Virus record (IMG/VR): IMGVR_UViG_3300036828_000804
Span: 1-38,940 of that record
Length of the DNA: 38,940 nt
Direction: 5' to 3' (one strand)
Origin: a virus
The notes under the pieces are model-generated. The model did not search any database. It saw only the letters and a list, made by a program, of their open reading frames with translations, and was not told the DNA's origin. Below, piece by piece: positions 20,192 to 28,040 of this stretch (the first letter of the stretch is position 1; each line of letters opens with the position of its first letter). The position numbers and the translations under genes are program-made.

Positions 20192-22075
20192 ATGGCATGG
20201 GCTGAGATATCCAACCATGGATACCCGAACCAGCAGATCGTGATCGGATGCAGCACGGTGGAGAACCACCTGGCCACCCAGATGCCCGGTTGCAATTTCG
20301 ACAAGAAGGCAGGAACCTGGCACGCGCCGCTGTCCTGGGCGACGGTCGCCACAATGCACATGCTCTGGCGCGGCCAGCCACTCGACATCGGCCCCGAGCT
20401 CACGGCGTGGTCCAAAGAGGCGTACGAGGACGTCCTGTACGCCTGGACGTTGCGCACCGCGATGGACGACGACGAGGCGGAGGGGATCAGCGACGCGCTC
20501 GACGAGTTCGATGCCGCCAGCCTGCCGTTCCCGGACGGCCGCCCGCGCAAGCTGTACCCGTTCCAGCGCGCCGGGGCCGCCTACCTGTACGAGCGGCGCC
20601 ACGGCATCCTCGGCGACGAGCAGGGCCAGGGCAAGACCATGCAGCTGATCCGCGGGATGCAGCTGGCCCGCGCGCTCGGCGGGGTCAACGGCGACCCGTT
20701 CCCCGCGCTGGTCGTGTGCACGGCAGCGGCCGTGCGCAACTGGGAGCGGGAGATCGCGAACTGGGCGCCGGAGCTGCGCACGGCCGTGGTGGACGGCACC
20801 TCGCTGCGCCGCCGTCAGGCGATCGAGCGGACCGACGCGGATATCTGGATCATGGCCTGGCCGAACGTGCGGTCGCACACCCGGCTCGAGGCCTACCCCG
20901 GCGTGCGGTTCGTGCGCTGCAAGGCGTGCGGGGGCATCGACGACGGCATCGCGTCCGCCCGTTGCGAGGTGCATCCGAAGGAGCTCAACCTGACCGGCCG
21001 ACCCTGGCGCACGGTGATCGCGGACGAGGCGCACCGGATGCAGGACGCGCGCTCTAAGCAGACCAGGGCGCTGTGGTGGCTGCTGCACCAGGCGGAGTAC
21101 CGCTGGCTGGTCACCGGCACCCCGATCGCGGACCACATCGGCCAGCTGTGGCCGCTGCTGCACGGCCTCGACGCCGCCTCCGCGCCGAGCCGCAGCCGGT
21201 ACCTGGACCTGTTCGCGATCAAAGAGATCAACTTCCACGGCGGCTCGACCGTGCTCGGCATCCGGCCGGACACCGAGCAGACGTTCCACAGCTTCGTGCA
21301 GCCGTTGATCCGGCGCATCCCGCGGGAGCTTGCGCTGCCGTTCCTGCCCAAGCGACTCGAGCCGGTGTTCCGCTACCCGGCCATGACCCCGGCGCAGAAG
21401 CGCGTCTACGACAAGATCGCCAAGCAGGCCATGGTCGAGCTGGAGGGGCGTCTCGTCGTCGCGCAGAACGATCTCGTGGCGTTCTCCCGGCTGTGCCAGC
21501 TGGCGTCGTCCATGCTGGAGGTCGTCGAGGGCGAGGACGCGGACGGCTTCACCACGCAGAACCCGCGGATGGTCATGCCGTCCTCGAAGGTGGCCGACCT
21601 GATCGACTTCCTGGAGGACGAGGAGGGCCAGCTGGTCGTGGCCGCCAACTCCCCGCAGCTGGTCGCGCTCGCGGAGAAGGCCCTGGCCGTCAAGAAGATC
21701 ACGAACTGCAAGGTCGTCGGCGGCATGAGCTCGGACGCCATGGACCAGTCGGTCGACTGGTTCCAGCGCGGGGCCTGCCGGGTCATCCTCATCACCGCGG
21801 CCGGTGCCGAGTCGATCACGCTGACCGCGGCGCACACGATCTTCTTCATGCAGCCCGACCCGAGCTGGCGGTCCCGCGAGCAGAAGATCGGCCGCATCGA
21901 CCGCATCGGCCAGCGGGGCCACCCGCAGGGCGGCGTGCGCGTCGTCTACTCGATCACGCCGAAGACGGTCGAGGAGCGGCTGTTCGCCCTGGGCGAGCAG
22001 AAGGGCGAGCGCGCCGCCCAGGTGACCCAGGACGCCGAGATGCTGCGCTGGATGATCGGCGGCGGCGATGAGTAG
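20192..22075 (+). CDS. SNF2-type DNA helicase/translocase (627 aa)
   Basis: Motif I is GDEQGQGKT (141-149), motif II ADEAH (277-281), motif III LVTGTPI, and the C-terminal lobe ends with ITAAGAESITLT and KIGRIDRIGQRG (motif VI). A zinc-like insertion CKACGG...CEVH lies at 243-261 between motifs Ia and II. Phage SNF2 proteins translocate on duplex DNA and are thought to help recombination and replication restart. The start at 20192 follows the GATCAGGGAAGAG leader. The N-terminal ~120 residues hold a beta-rich accessory domain also seen in SMARCAL1-like phage enzymes. Confidence 0.88.
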   Translation: MAWAEISNHGYPNQQIVIGCSTVENHLATQMPGCNFDKKAGTWHAPLSWATVATMHMLWRGQPLDIGPELTAWSKEAYEDVLYAWTLRTAMDDDEAEGISDALDEFDAASLPFPDGRPRKLYPFQRAGAAYLYERRHGILGDEQGQGKTMQLIRGMQLARALGGVNGDPFPALVVCTAAAVRNWEREIANWAPELRTAVVDGTSLRRRQAIERTDADIWIMAWPNVRSHTRLEAYPGVRFVRCKACGGIDDGIASARCEVHPKELNLTGRPWRTVIADEAHRMQDARSKQTRALWWLLHQAEYRWLVTGTPIADHIGQLWPLLHGLDAASAPSRSRYLDLFAIKEINFHGGSTVLGIRPDTEQTFHSFVQPLIRRIPRELALPFLPKRLEPVFRYPAMTPAQKRVYDKIAKQAMVELEGRLVVAQNDLVAFSRLCQLASSMLEVVEGEDADGFTTQNPRMVMPSSKVADLIDFLEDEEGQLVVAANSPQLVALAEKALAVKKITNCKVVGGMSSDAMDQSVDWFQRGACRVILITAAGAESITLTAAHTIFFMQPDPSWRSREQKIGRIDRIGQRGHPQGGVRVVYSITPKTVEERLFALGEQKGERAAQVTQDAEMLRWMIGGGDE

Positions 22076-22319
22076 GCAACAGACCGAGTGGCTGCTGGAG
22101 ATCACGTTCCCGCGCCCGTACAGCGGCGTGGAGATCAGCCTCCAGAACGACGGGGAGCTCGTGATCGCGATCCCGTTCCAGTCCAAGACGTCGGCCGGTA
22201 TCGCCGCTGGCGAGCTGGAGACCCGCATCCGACCCCGCATCCGGGTGATCGACGGCGAAGTGGTGGACGAGTCCCGGATGGTCGAGGGCGAAGTGGTGAA
22301 GGGAGAGTCAGAGCTATGA
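22068..22319 (+). CDS. Hypothetical protein (83 aa)
   Basis: The ATG overlaps the helicase end by 8 nt. Residues 1-45 are beta-rich (WLLEITFPRPYSGVEISL); the end is acidic (VIDGEVVDESRMVEGEVV). It sits between helicase and nuclease. No family recognised. Confidence 0.6.
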   Translation: MSRQQTEWLLEITFPRPYSGVEISLQNDGELVIAIPFQSKTSAGIAAGELETRIRPRIRVIDGEVVDESRMVEGEVVKGESEL

Positions 22320-23290
22320 CACTGATCTCGCAGTCGGAGATCTACGCGTGGACGAGGTGCCGTCGCAACTGGTACCTGACGTACTACCTGGGTTTCGTGC
22401 CCGCTGACGAATCGCCGGTCGGCATCCGCCAGTTGGGCTCGCGGGTACACACCGCGCTCGAGGCCTACTACGGCTACCAGCTCGACCCGGTGGCGGTCCT
22501 CGCCCTGCTCTACAGGATCGAATCGTCCAAGGCGCCCGACTACGCCGAGGAGCTGTCCAAAGAGGCGAACATGGCCGAGGCCATGGTGTCCGGCTACCTC
22601 GAGTGGCTGGCCGAGGAGGGGGCCGACGCGGACTTCGAGACCGTCGCCACCGAGACGGACATCCGCGTCGACCTGCCAGGGGTGCCCGGCGCGCAGCTGC
22701 GCGCCCGCATGGACCAGGTCTCCCGGCGCCTCTCGGACGGCGCGCTGTTCTTCCGCGACTACAAGACCGGAAGCAACTTCGACGTAGCCGAGCAGCTGAA
22801 GATGAACCCGCAGATGAAGATCTACACGCTGGTCCAGCACCTGGCGTCCCCGCCGGACGGCCCGAAGATCGCCGGATTCACGATCGACACGCTGCGCCGG
22901 GTCCTGCGGACGGCGAAGGCCAAGCCTCCGTACTACCGCCGGGATGCCTTCATATACACCCCCGAGGAGATCGAGTCGACGCTGCTGCGGGTGCAGAGCG
23001 TGGTCACGGAGATCCTCGGCGCCCGTGCGATGCTCGACGAGGCGTATGCGCGCAGCGGCGGCGACCTGTCCGTGATCGATCGGATCCAGCGCAGCCATCT
23101 GCGCGAGACGGTGATCTCAAACAACTGCGAATGGTGGTGCAGCTTCAAAGAAATCTGCCCGATGATGGGTGACGGGAGCGACTGGTCTGGTAGTCTTGTC
23201 CGCAGTGGGCGCTTCCGCCAGGCGGACCCGTACGAGTACTACCGGGACGACGCCCTCCGTACGATCAGGGAAGAGATGGCGAAGATCTAA
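22316..23290 (+). CDS. Cas4/RecB-like Fe-S exonuclease (324 aa)
   Basis: PD-(D/E)XK motifs: GSRVHTALEA (His45), RMDQVSRR (Asp133), FFRDYKTGS (Asp148, Lys150) and QMKIYTL (Gln166, Tyr170). Cys15 (TRCRRNWYL) and Cys271, 275 and 281 (CEWWCSFKEIC) bracket the fold in the way of Cas4 and AddB proteins that bind a 4Fe-4S cluster. It should degrade or resect DNA ends; with Sak4 and SSB it would complete a recombination pathway. ATGA coupling gives the start at 22316. Confidence 0.87.
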   Translation: MTLISQSEIYAWTRCRRNWYLTYYLGFVPADESPVGIRQLGSRVHTALEAYYGYQLDPVAVLALLYRIESSKAPDYAEELSKEANMAEAMVSGYLEWLAEEGADADFETVATETDIRVDLPGVPGAQLRARMDQVSRRLSDGALFFRDYKTGSNFDVAEQLKMNPQMKIYTLVQHLASPPDGPKIAGFTIDTLRRVLRTAKAKPPYYRRDAFIYTPEEIESTLLRVQSVVTEILGARAMLDEAYARSGGDLSVIDRIQRSHLRETVISNNCEWWCSFKEICPMMGDGSDWSGSLVRSGRFRQADPYEYYRDDALRTIREEMAKI

Positions 23291-23601
23291 TGATCAAACC
23301 GACGGTAAAACCCAAGACCATCATGCCGAAGATCGGCAAGTGGCGACGGGCCGGGCTGGTCCAAGACGGCTGGCAGATCCTCGAGCTCGACAAGTTCGAG
23401 GAGACCGGTGTCGAGGGGTGGCTCACGGTCGAGCGCGCGTTCCAGATCACCGCTCCGCTGCGCGTCGTCAGCCTCGTCCTGTCCGACGGATCACGGCGCG
23501 GCTGCTCGGCCGACCCGGCGGACGGCCTAAGCTTCTTCACCCGCACCCCCGCCGAGATCGAGCGCGCCAAGGAGGCGGCGAGTCATGACTCAGAACACTG
23601 A
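23290..23601 (+). CDS. Hypothetical protein (103 aa)
   Basis: The ATG shares its A with the nuclease TAA, and a GATCAGGGAAGAG copy lies 15 nt upstream within the nuclease gene. The protein begins basic (KPTVKPKTIMPKIGKWRR), then alpha/beta. Function unknown. Confidence 0.6.
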   Translation: MIKPTVKPKTIMPKIGKWRRAGLVQDGWQILELDKFEETGVEGWLTVERAFQITAPLRVVSLVLSDGSRRGCSADPADGLSFFTRTPAEIERAKEAASHDSEH

Positions 23602-23830
23602 GGACCAGCCGAAGAAGCCGAAGAGCATCCTCGAGGCCGTCATCGGCCAGCAGAACGCACGCACCATGGAGAAGACGCGGGAGATCGCGCTACGCCAGGT
23701 CGCTTCACAGGAGCGTCACGACAGGATCCACAACATCATGTCGACGCTGTCCATGACGGTGTTCACCCTGGCGATCGTGTTCGGCCTGGCCATCGGCTGC
23801 CTGGCCATGTGGGACGCGGTAGTCGGATGA
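23585..23830 (+). CDS. Tail-anchored membrane protein (81 aa)
   Basis: A charged helical part (residues 1-50) is followed by one transmembrane helix (about 52-76, TLSMTVFTLAIVFGLAIG) and a short end. The ATG overlaps the previous gene by 17 nt, and the stop overlaps the Sak4-like ATG. A membrane anchor for replication proteins is possible. Confidence 0.65.
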   Translation: MTQNTEDQPKKPKSILEAVIGQQNARTMEKTREIALRQVASQERHDRIHNIMSTLSMTVFTLAIVFGLAIGCLAMWDAVVG

Positions 23831-24594
23831 CCGTGACGCAGCCCTACCAGCCCGCTCCGACGCCCGCCGCGCTCCGACGCCAGAGCCAGGGCCTGTCGTT
23901 CCTGATCCACGGTCTGCCGAAGGCCGGTAAGTCGACCTTCGCCGACTCCGGCCCGGCGCCCCGCTTCACCCTCGACGTCGAGGGGTCCTCGTTCTGGACC
24001 CCGTCCCGGAAGATCTACTGGGATCCGATGCGCGAGCCCGTGCCACGGCCCGACGGAACCTGGGACACCGCTACCGTGCTGGTGCGCGAGGCGCGCACCG
24101 TCATGGAGGTCTACCGGATCCTGAACTCCGGGCAGCACCCGTTCAACTCCGGCTCGATGGACTCGGTCACCGAGGTGCAGCAGCGAATCATCGACGACCT
24201 GACCCGCGGCCAGCAGATGGACCGGGACAAGTGGGGCGCGCTGCTCCGCCAGGTGAATGCGATGGTCCGCGCGTACCGGGACCTGATCACGCACCCGATC
24301 CGGCCGCTGTGGACGATGACCTTCGTGGCCGGGTCGCAGCAGAAGGAAGGCCGCTGGCGCCCCATGCTCCAAGGCCAGGCGCAGGACTACCTGCCCTACT
24401 ACGTGGACGTGCTCGGCTATCTCAACGCGCAGCCCAACGGCCTGCGCCAGATGCTGATCGGGCCCAATCCGCAGTTCGAGACCGGCGAGCGCCTGGGTGG
24501 GCGCCTGCCGTACGTCATGCAGATCGGGGACGCATCACACCCCGGATACACCGCCGAGACCATGCTCACGCAGGTTCTCCAGGGAAGGAAGTAA
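23827..24594 (+). CDS. Sak4-like RecA-fold ATPase (255 aa)
   Basis: Walker A LIHGLPKAGKST (27-37) begins a RecA-type core; VLVREARTVMEVYRIL and MDSVTEVQQRIIDDL follow in the manner of phage AAA_24/Sak4 recombinases, and WTMTFVAGSQQ is the later core strand. Sak4 proteins assist single-strand annealing and are usually encoded beside an SSB, as here. The ATG at 23827 overlaps the previous stop; the 23809 ATG is inside that gene. Confidence 0.78.
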   Translation: MTVTQPYQPAPTPAALRRQSQGLSFLIHGLPKAGKSTFADSGPAPRFTLDVEGSSFWTPSRKIYWDPMREPVPRPDGTWDTATVLVREARTVMEVYRILNSGQHPFNSGSMDSVTEVQQRIIDDLTRGQQMDRDKWGALLRQVNAMVRAYRDLITHPIRPLWTMTFVAGSQQKEGRWRPMLQGQAQDYLPYYVDVLGYLNAQPNGLRQMLIGPNPQFETGERLGGRLPYVMQIGDASHPGYTAETMLTQVLQGRK

Positions 24595-24601
24595 CTTACT
24601 C

Positions 24602-25705
24602 ATGGGTCAGTACGATTTCGGTGCCCTGTACGGGCAGGCCGACGCCTCGATCTTCGTCTACGAGCCTGGCTTGGTCGACGCCGTGGTGGAGGCGAGCACG
24701 TGGGGCCGTACCAAGGACGGTAGCAAGGGCCAGTGGGATGTCAGGTTCCGCGTGACGACCGGCCAGGACGCCGGGCGCGCGCAGATCAAGTTCCCGATGA
24801 CCGTGACCACGGAAGGCGCGAGCGCCGCGCAGTCGCTCGGGATCATGTTCCGGCACCTGGAGAGCATGGGGGTTCCGTCGGAGTGGGTGCGGACCAACCC
24901 GCCGGAAGAGCAGATCGCCCAGGCCATGGTCGGCAAGCCGGTCCAGCTCAAGATCATCGTGGACGAGTATGAGGGCGTGCAGCGCAACAAGGTGCGCGAC
25001 GTGCGCCCGCCGCGCCCGGGCGCCCCGACGACCTGGCCGCAGTACCAGCCGCAGATGGCCGCCACGCCGCAGTACGGCCAGGCGCAGTACGGCCAGCCCG
25101 CCTATCCCGGCGGCGTGGACCCGTGGCAGACCCCCGCCCCGGCGCAGCCGCAGCCGCAGTACGGCGGCCAGATCGCGCCGCAAGCGTACGGCCAGCCGCA
25201 GGCACCGGCTCCGATGTATCCCGGGCAGCCGACGTTCCAGCAGCCCGGCCAGGCGCCGCAGCCTTACGCCGGGCAGCCGCAGCAGGCACCGGCGCCGCAG
25301 CAGCCGCAGTCCGCTCCGCCGTGGGCGCAGCCCGGCCAGACCCAGCAGCAGTACGAGCAGCAGTCGCAGGCGCCGCAGCAGCAGGCCCCGCAGTTCCCGG
25401 GCACGGCGCCGTACGCGCCGCCGCAGGCGCCGCAGCAGGCCGACCCGTGGGCGACCCAGGCGCCGACCGCCCAGGCGAACGGAGCCGACCCGTCGGCGCC
25501 CCCGTGGGCGCAGCCGGGCGCTCAGCAGGCCGCCCAGCAGCAGCCCCCGTGGGCCCAGCAGCAGCCCCCGCAGGCGCCCCAGGCGCCCTTCACTCCGCCC
25601 GCCCCGTCCCAGGCGCCCGCTGCGCCGTGGAACGGCCAGCAGGCGCCGCAGACCGACCAGCAGACCGGACCGCAGGGCGCACCGCCCCCGCCCTGGGCTC
25701 AGTAA
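24602..25705 (+). CDS. SSB-like protein with long PQ-rich tail (367 aa)
   Basis: Residues 1-135 look like an OB-type domain (VVEASTWGRTKDGSKGQWDV, RAQIKFPMTVTT, VQLKIIVDEYEG), as in the DUF669-like single-strand-binding family found next to Sak4. The remaining ~230 residues are low-complexity Pro, Gln and Ala with Tyr and Trp. The motif PPWAQ recurs four times, the last copy at the C-terminus (PPPPWAQ), where bacterial SSB carries its DDDIPF partner-binding tip. The tail is therefore likely an interaction hub. A strong terminator follows. Confidence 0.72.
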   Translation: MGQYDFGALYGQADASIFVYEPGLVDAVVEASTWGRTKDGSKGQWDVRFRVTTGQDAGRAQIKFPMTVTTEGASAAQSLGIMFRHLESMGVPSEWVRTNPPEEQIAQAMVGKPVQLKIIVDEYEGVQRNKVRDVRPPRPGAPTTWPQYQPQMAATPQYGQAQYGQPAYPGGVDPWQTPAPAQPQPQYGGQIAPQAYGQPQAPAPMYPGQPTFQQPGQAPQPYAGQPQQAPAPQQPQSAPPWAQPGQTQQQYEQQSQAPQQQAPQFPGTAPYAPPQAPQQADPWATQAPTAQANGADPSAPPWAQPGAQQAAQQQPPWAQQQPPQAPQAPFTPPAPSQAPAAPWNGQQAPQTDQQTGPQGAPPPPWAQ

Positions 25706-25716
25706 GCTGACCGGTA

Positions 25717-25765
25717 CCCGGCCGCGCGATCTAACCCCCCGAGTCGCGCGGCCGGGCTTTTTCTT
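25717..25765 (+). terminator. Strong intrinsic terminator
   Basis: CCCGGCCGCGCGA (25717-25729) pairs perfectly with its complement at 25744-25756, loop 14 nt, followed by CTTTTTCTT. It ends the replication operon. Confidence 0.9.
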
Positions 25766-25771
25766 GCCCGC

Positions 25772-25810
25772 TTGACACCGGGCCCGGCTGCTGCCATAGT
25801 TGTCATCAGT
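25772..25810 (+). promoter_or_regulatory. Best rightward promoter, with 13-bp operator
   Basis: TTGACA (25772-25777), exactly 17 bp, CATAGT (25795-25800), then TGTCATCAGT. The operator AGTTGTCATCAGT (25798-25810) matches at 12 of 13 positions and covers the -10 end and the start site. The leader GATCAGGGAAGATG follows. Confidence 0.8.
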
Positions 25811-25858
25811 GAGGCCCCCGCAGCGGGCGGAGGCCCCAGGCAAGGGAGATCAGGGAAG

Positions 25859-27115
25859 ATGACCGTTCAGCTCACCGCACGCAACGCCAGCGCCCAGGAA
25901 TTGATCCAGATCCTCAACTCGCAGAAGGCCCGCAAGCTCGACGTGGTGGCACCGGCGCGCTCCATCTGGAGCCGCGACGGCAAGCTCGTGGTCGCCAACA
26001 CCGTGGCCGAGGTCACCGAGGACGGCGTCACCCCCGCGGCGGGCACCTACTCGCTCACCGACATCGCCGACCGCGGCCTGGCCGACAAGCTCAACATCGG
26101 CCAGACCTACTTCCGGCGCATGCGCGAGGCGGGCCGCAACGACCTGATCGACGGCAACGTCAACGGCTGGCTGCACGGCAACAAGTCCCACGAGGGCGAG
26201 CTGCTGCACCCGTCCGACGAGCGCAGCTTCCTGCTCCGCCTGTTCCAGGGCGAAGAGGGCCAGCCGGGCGTGGCCCGCGCGGTCCTTAGCGACCGGTTCA
26301 ACCTGTCCATGGACAACCTCGACATGCTGCTGGCGGTCACGCAGGGCATCCAGGCCGCCGGTGTGCAGCCGGTCGTGAACGTCTCGGACCTGTCCGAGTC
26401 CCGGATGCGCGTCCGCTTCGAGTTCCCCCAGGTCTCCGGCCTGGCCGAGGGCCTGCTCGACGGCTACCGCAGCCCGTTCTCCGGCCCTGGCGGCATGGAC
26501 AACGGCCTCGTCCGGGCCGGTCACCGTGACCTGTCCGCGCTGCGCCGCCAGTACGGCGACCACCACATCTTCAACAAGGGCGACGAGCCGATCGCCTACA
26601 TGGGCCTGGACTTCGACAACTCGGAGACCGGCTCGGGCGCCTACAACCTGACGCCGGTGGTCGTGCTGGTGCGCTGCACCAACGGCTGGACCGACACCCG
26701 GCGCGGGATCCGCAAGGTCCACCTGGGCAAGACCCTGTCCGAGGGCGTCATCCGCCCCTCGCTCGAGACGGTCCGGGCCGCCGGTCAGCTGATCAAGTCG
26801 GAGACCACCGACGCCGTGACGCAGTGGCTCACCCCCGACTACCTGGCCAGCATGATCGCCGGGTTCGAGGAGAAGGCCGCCGTGCCGGTCACCAGCGCGA
26901 CCGAGGTCGTGCCGAAGGTCTGCGCAGGGCTCGGCTTCACCGCCGAGGAGTCCAAGAGCGTGATGGACTTCTTCATCCTGTCCGGCCAGCCCACCGCGGG
27001 CGGCGTCGCCAACGCGATCACCGCCTACGCCCAGACCCTGGAGGACCCGGACCGGGCCTACGAGGTCGAGCGGCTGGCAGTGCCCGCTCTGGAGGCCGTC
27101 GCCGTCCGGCGATAG
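25859..27115 (+). CDS. DUF932 protein (418 aa)
   Basis: The protein matches the DUF932/phage-plasmid family: LADKLNIGQTYFRRM near the N-terminus, FLLRLFQGEEG and VVVLVRCTNGWTDTRRG in the middle, and a helical C-terminus. Members are common in phages and plasmids; their role is not established. The gene forms its own unit with the strongest promoter here, a short leader and hairpins on both sides, so high expression is likely. The ATG at 25859 is part of the leader GATCAGGGAAGATG. Confidence 0.8.
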   Translation: MTVQLTARNASAQELIQILNSQKARKLDVVAPARSIWSRDGKLVVANTVAEVTEDGVTPAAGTYSLTDIADRGLADKLNIGQTYFRRMREAGRNDLIDGNVNGWLHGNKSHEGELLHPSDERSFLLRLFQGEEGQPGVARAVLSDRFNLSMDNLDMLLAVTQGIQAAGVQPVVNVSDLSESRMRVRFEFPQVSGLAEGLLDGYRSPFSGPGGMDNGLVRAGHRDLSALRRQYGDHHIFNKGDEPIAYMGLDFDNSETGSGAYNLTPVVVLVRCTNGWTDTRRGIRKVHLGKTLSEGVIRPSLETVRAAGQLIKSETTDAVTQWLTPDYLASMIAGFEEKAAVPVTSATEVVPKVCAGLGFTAEESKSVMDFFILSGQPTAGGVANAITAYAQTLEDPDRAYEVERLAVPALEAVAVRR

Positions 27116-27130
27116 TCTGTAGTTGACCGC

Positions 27131-27158
27131 AGGGTCGCCGCCGCTAGGCGGCGGCCCT
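27131..27158 (+). terminator. Hairpin terminator after DUF932 gene
   Basis: AGGG-CGCCGCC and GGCGGCG-CCCT pair around GCTA, with one opposed base (T against G) that can still wobble-pair. It lies 16 nt past the stop; no T tract. Confidence 0.6.
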
Positions 27159-27185
27159 GTATCCATGTAGGGAAGGAGGCAGGCG

Positions 27186-27506
27186 ATGCCTGTCGGCAGA
27201 CTGTGGGAGGAGCGAGACGGCCTGGTCGGCTTCCAAGGGCTGGCGTCCATCATCTCGGAGAAGTACGCCTTGGACCCGCCGCTGGACCGGCGGCGCATCC
27301 GGGACTGGTGGCAGCGCGGCACCGTGAACGCGGCCGGTGACCGCTTCCCGCAGCCTGTGGAGACCACCTACAAGACCGAGGGCTCGAGCCGCGGATACCG
27401 CTGGTTCAGCATCGAGGAGGTCGACGCGTGGGTGCGCCGGGGCATCCCCGGCTACTGCGGGTCCGGCTGGAAGTACCCCGCCGACGAGAGTTCTGCTAGG
27501 GTGTAG
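27186..27506 (+). CDS. Excisionase/MerR-like DNA-binding protein (106 aa)
   Basis: Strong ribosome site GGGAAGGAGG. The fold pattern is that of an AlpA/Xis-type winged HTH: helix FQGLASIISEKYALDPP, recognition helix DRRRIRDWWQRG, wing PQPVETTYKT with RGYRWFSIEEVDAWVRRG. In phages such proteins act as excisionases, repressors or activators. No integrase gene is in the window, so the role stays open. The operator at 27505 overlaps its stop region. Confidence 0.65.
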   Translation: MPVGRLWEERDGLVGFQGLASIISEKYALDPPLDRRRIRDWWQRGTVNAAGDRFPQPVETTYKTEGSSRGYRWFSIEEVDAWVRRGIPGYCGSGWKYPADESSARV

Positions 27507-27517
27507 TTGTCATCAGT
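27479..27517 (+). promoter_or_regulatory. Putative rightward promoter with 13-bp operator
   Basis: AGTTGTCATCAGT (27505-27517) equals the copy at 25798. TAGGGT (27497-27502) or TGTAGT (27502-27507) may serve as -10; the -35 is weak. The leader GATCAGGGAAGAG (27544-27556) precedes the next ATG. Confidence 0.55.
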
Positions 27518-27561
27518 TGGAGGGCCCGGACCACGGGCCAGAAGATCAGGGAAGAGGAACA

Positions 27562-27753
27562 ATGATCAACGACGATATGGACGGATTGCTGGATCTCATC
27601 CTGGCGTACGAGCAGGGCGAAGCCACCGAGGAGCAGGTCGTCGACCTGTTCCAGCGGTTGGTGAACACCGGCCTGGCCTGGACGCTGCAGGGGTCGTACG
27701 GCCGCACGGCGGTGGACATGATCGACGCTGGCCTGGTCGAGGTGGCACCGTGA
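27562..27753 (+). CDS. Small conserved-type phage protein (63 aa)
   Basis: MINDDMDGLLDLILAYEQGE, then VDLFQRLVNTGLAWTLQGSY. This acidic all-helical pattern recurs in many actinobacteriophage small proteins that I know only as hypothetical. The GTG of the next gene overlaps the stop. Confidence 0.7.
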   Translation: MINDDMDGLLDLILAYEQGEATEEQVVDLFQRLVNTGLAWTLQGSYGRTAVDMIDAGLVEVAP

Positions 27754-28040
27754 CCGAGGCCCCGGACAATGGCGTGGTATTCATGGCGGACGGATCAGCG
27801 ATCGAGGTGACAGGGAACATCGCAGTGAGCCCGGACAACGACGACATCACCCCCGCCTGGATGAGCGGGTACGCCTACGCCATGCGGCTGCACACGCGCT
27901 ACGGCTTCGACGGCGGACAGATCCGGGACGCCGCCAGCGCGTACCAGCGGGACATGTACGACGCGCTCCCTGAGCGCCTCGACTACGACGCCGGAATCTC
28001 CGCCTACCTGCACCTCACCTTTGTGAAGGGGCGGGCGTGA
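27750..28040 (+). CDS. Hypothetical protein (96 aa)
   Basis: GTG start (MTEAPDNGVVFMADGS) overlapping the previous stop. A beta N-terminus is followed by helices (WMSGYAYAMRLHTRYGFDG). The end overlaps the next start (GTGA). Function unknown. Confidence 0.6.
   Translation: MTEAPDNGVVFMADGSAIEVTGNIAVSPDNDDITPAWMSGYAYAMRLHTRYGFDGGQIRDAASAYQRDMYDALPERLDYDAGISAYLHLTFVKGRA

Noticed and set aside
20168-23098. 976-codon open frame on the minus strand
   Set aside because: It lies opposite the SNF2 helicase and nuclease genes, has the His/Leu/Val/Arg-rich composition of a shadow frame in GC-rich DNA, and shows no domain.
25850-27367. 505-codon minus-strand frame opposite the DUF932 gene
   Set aside because: Antisense shadow without a ribosome site or recognisable motif.
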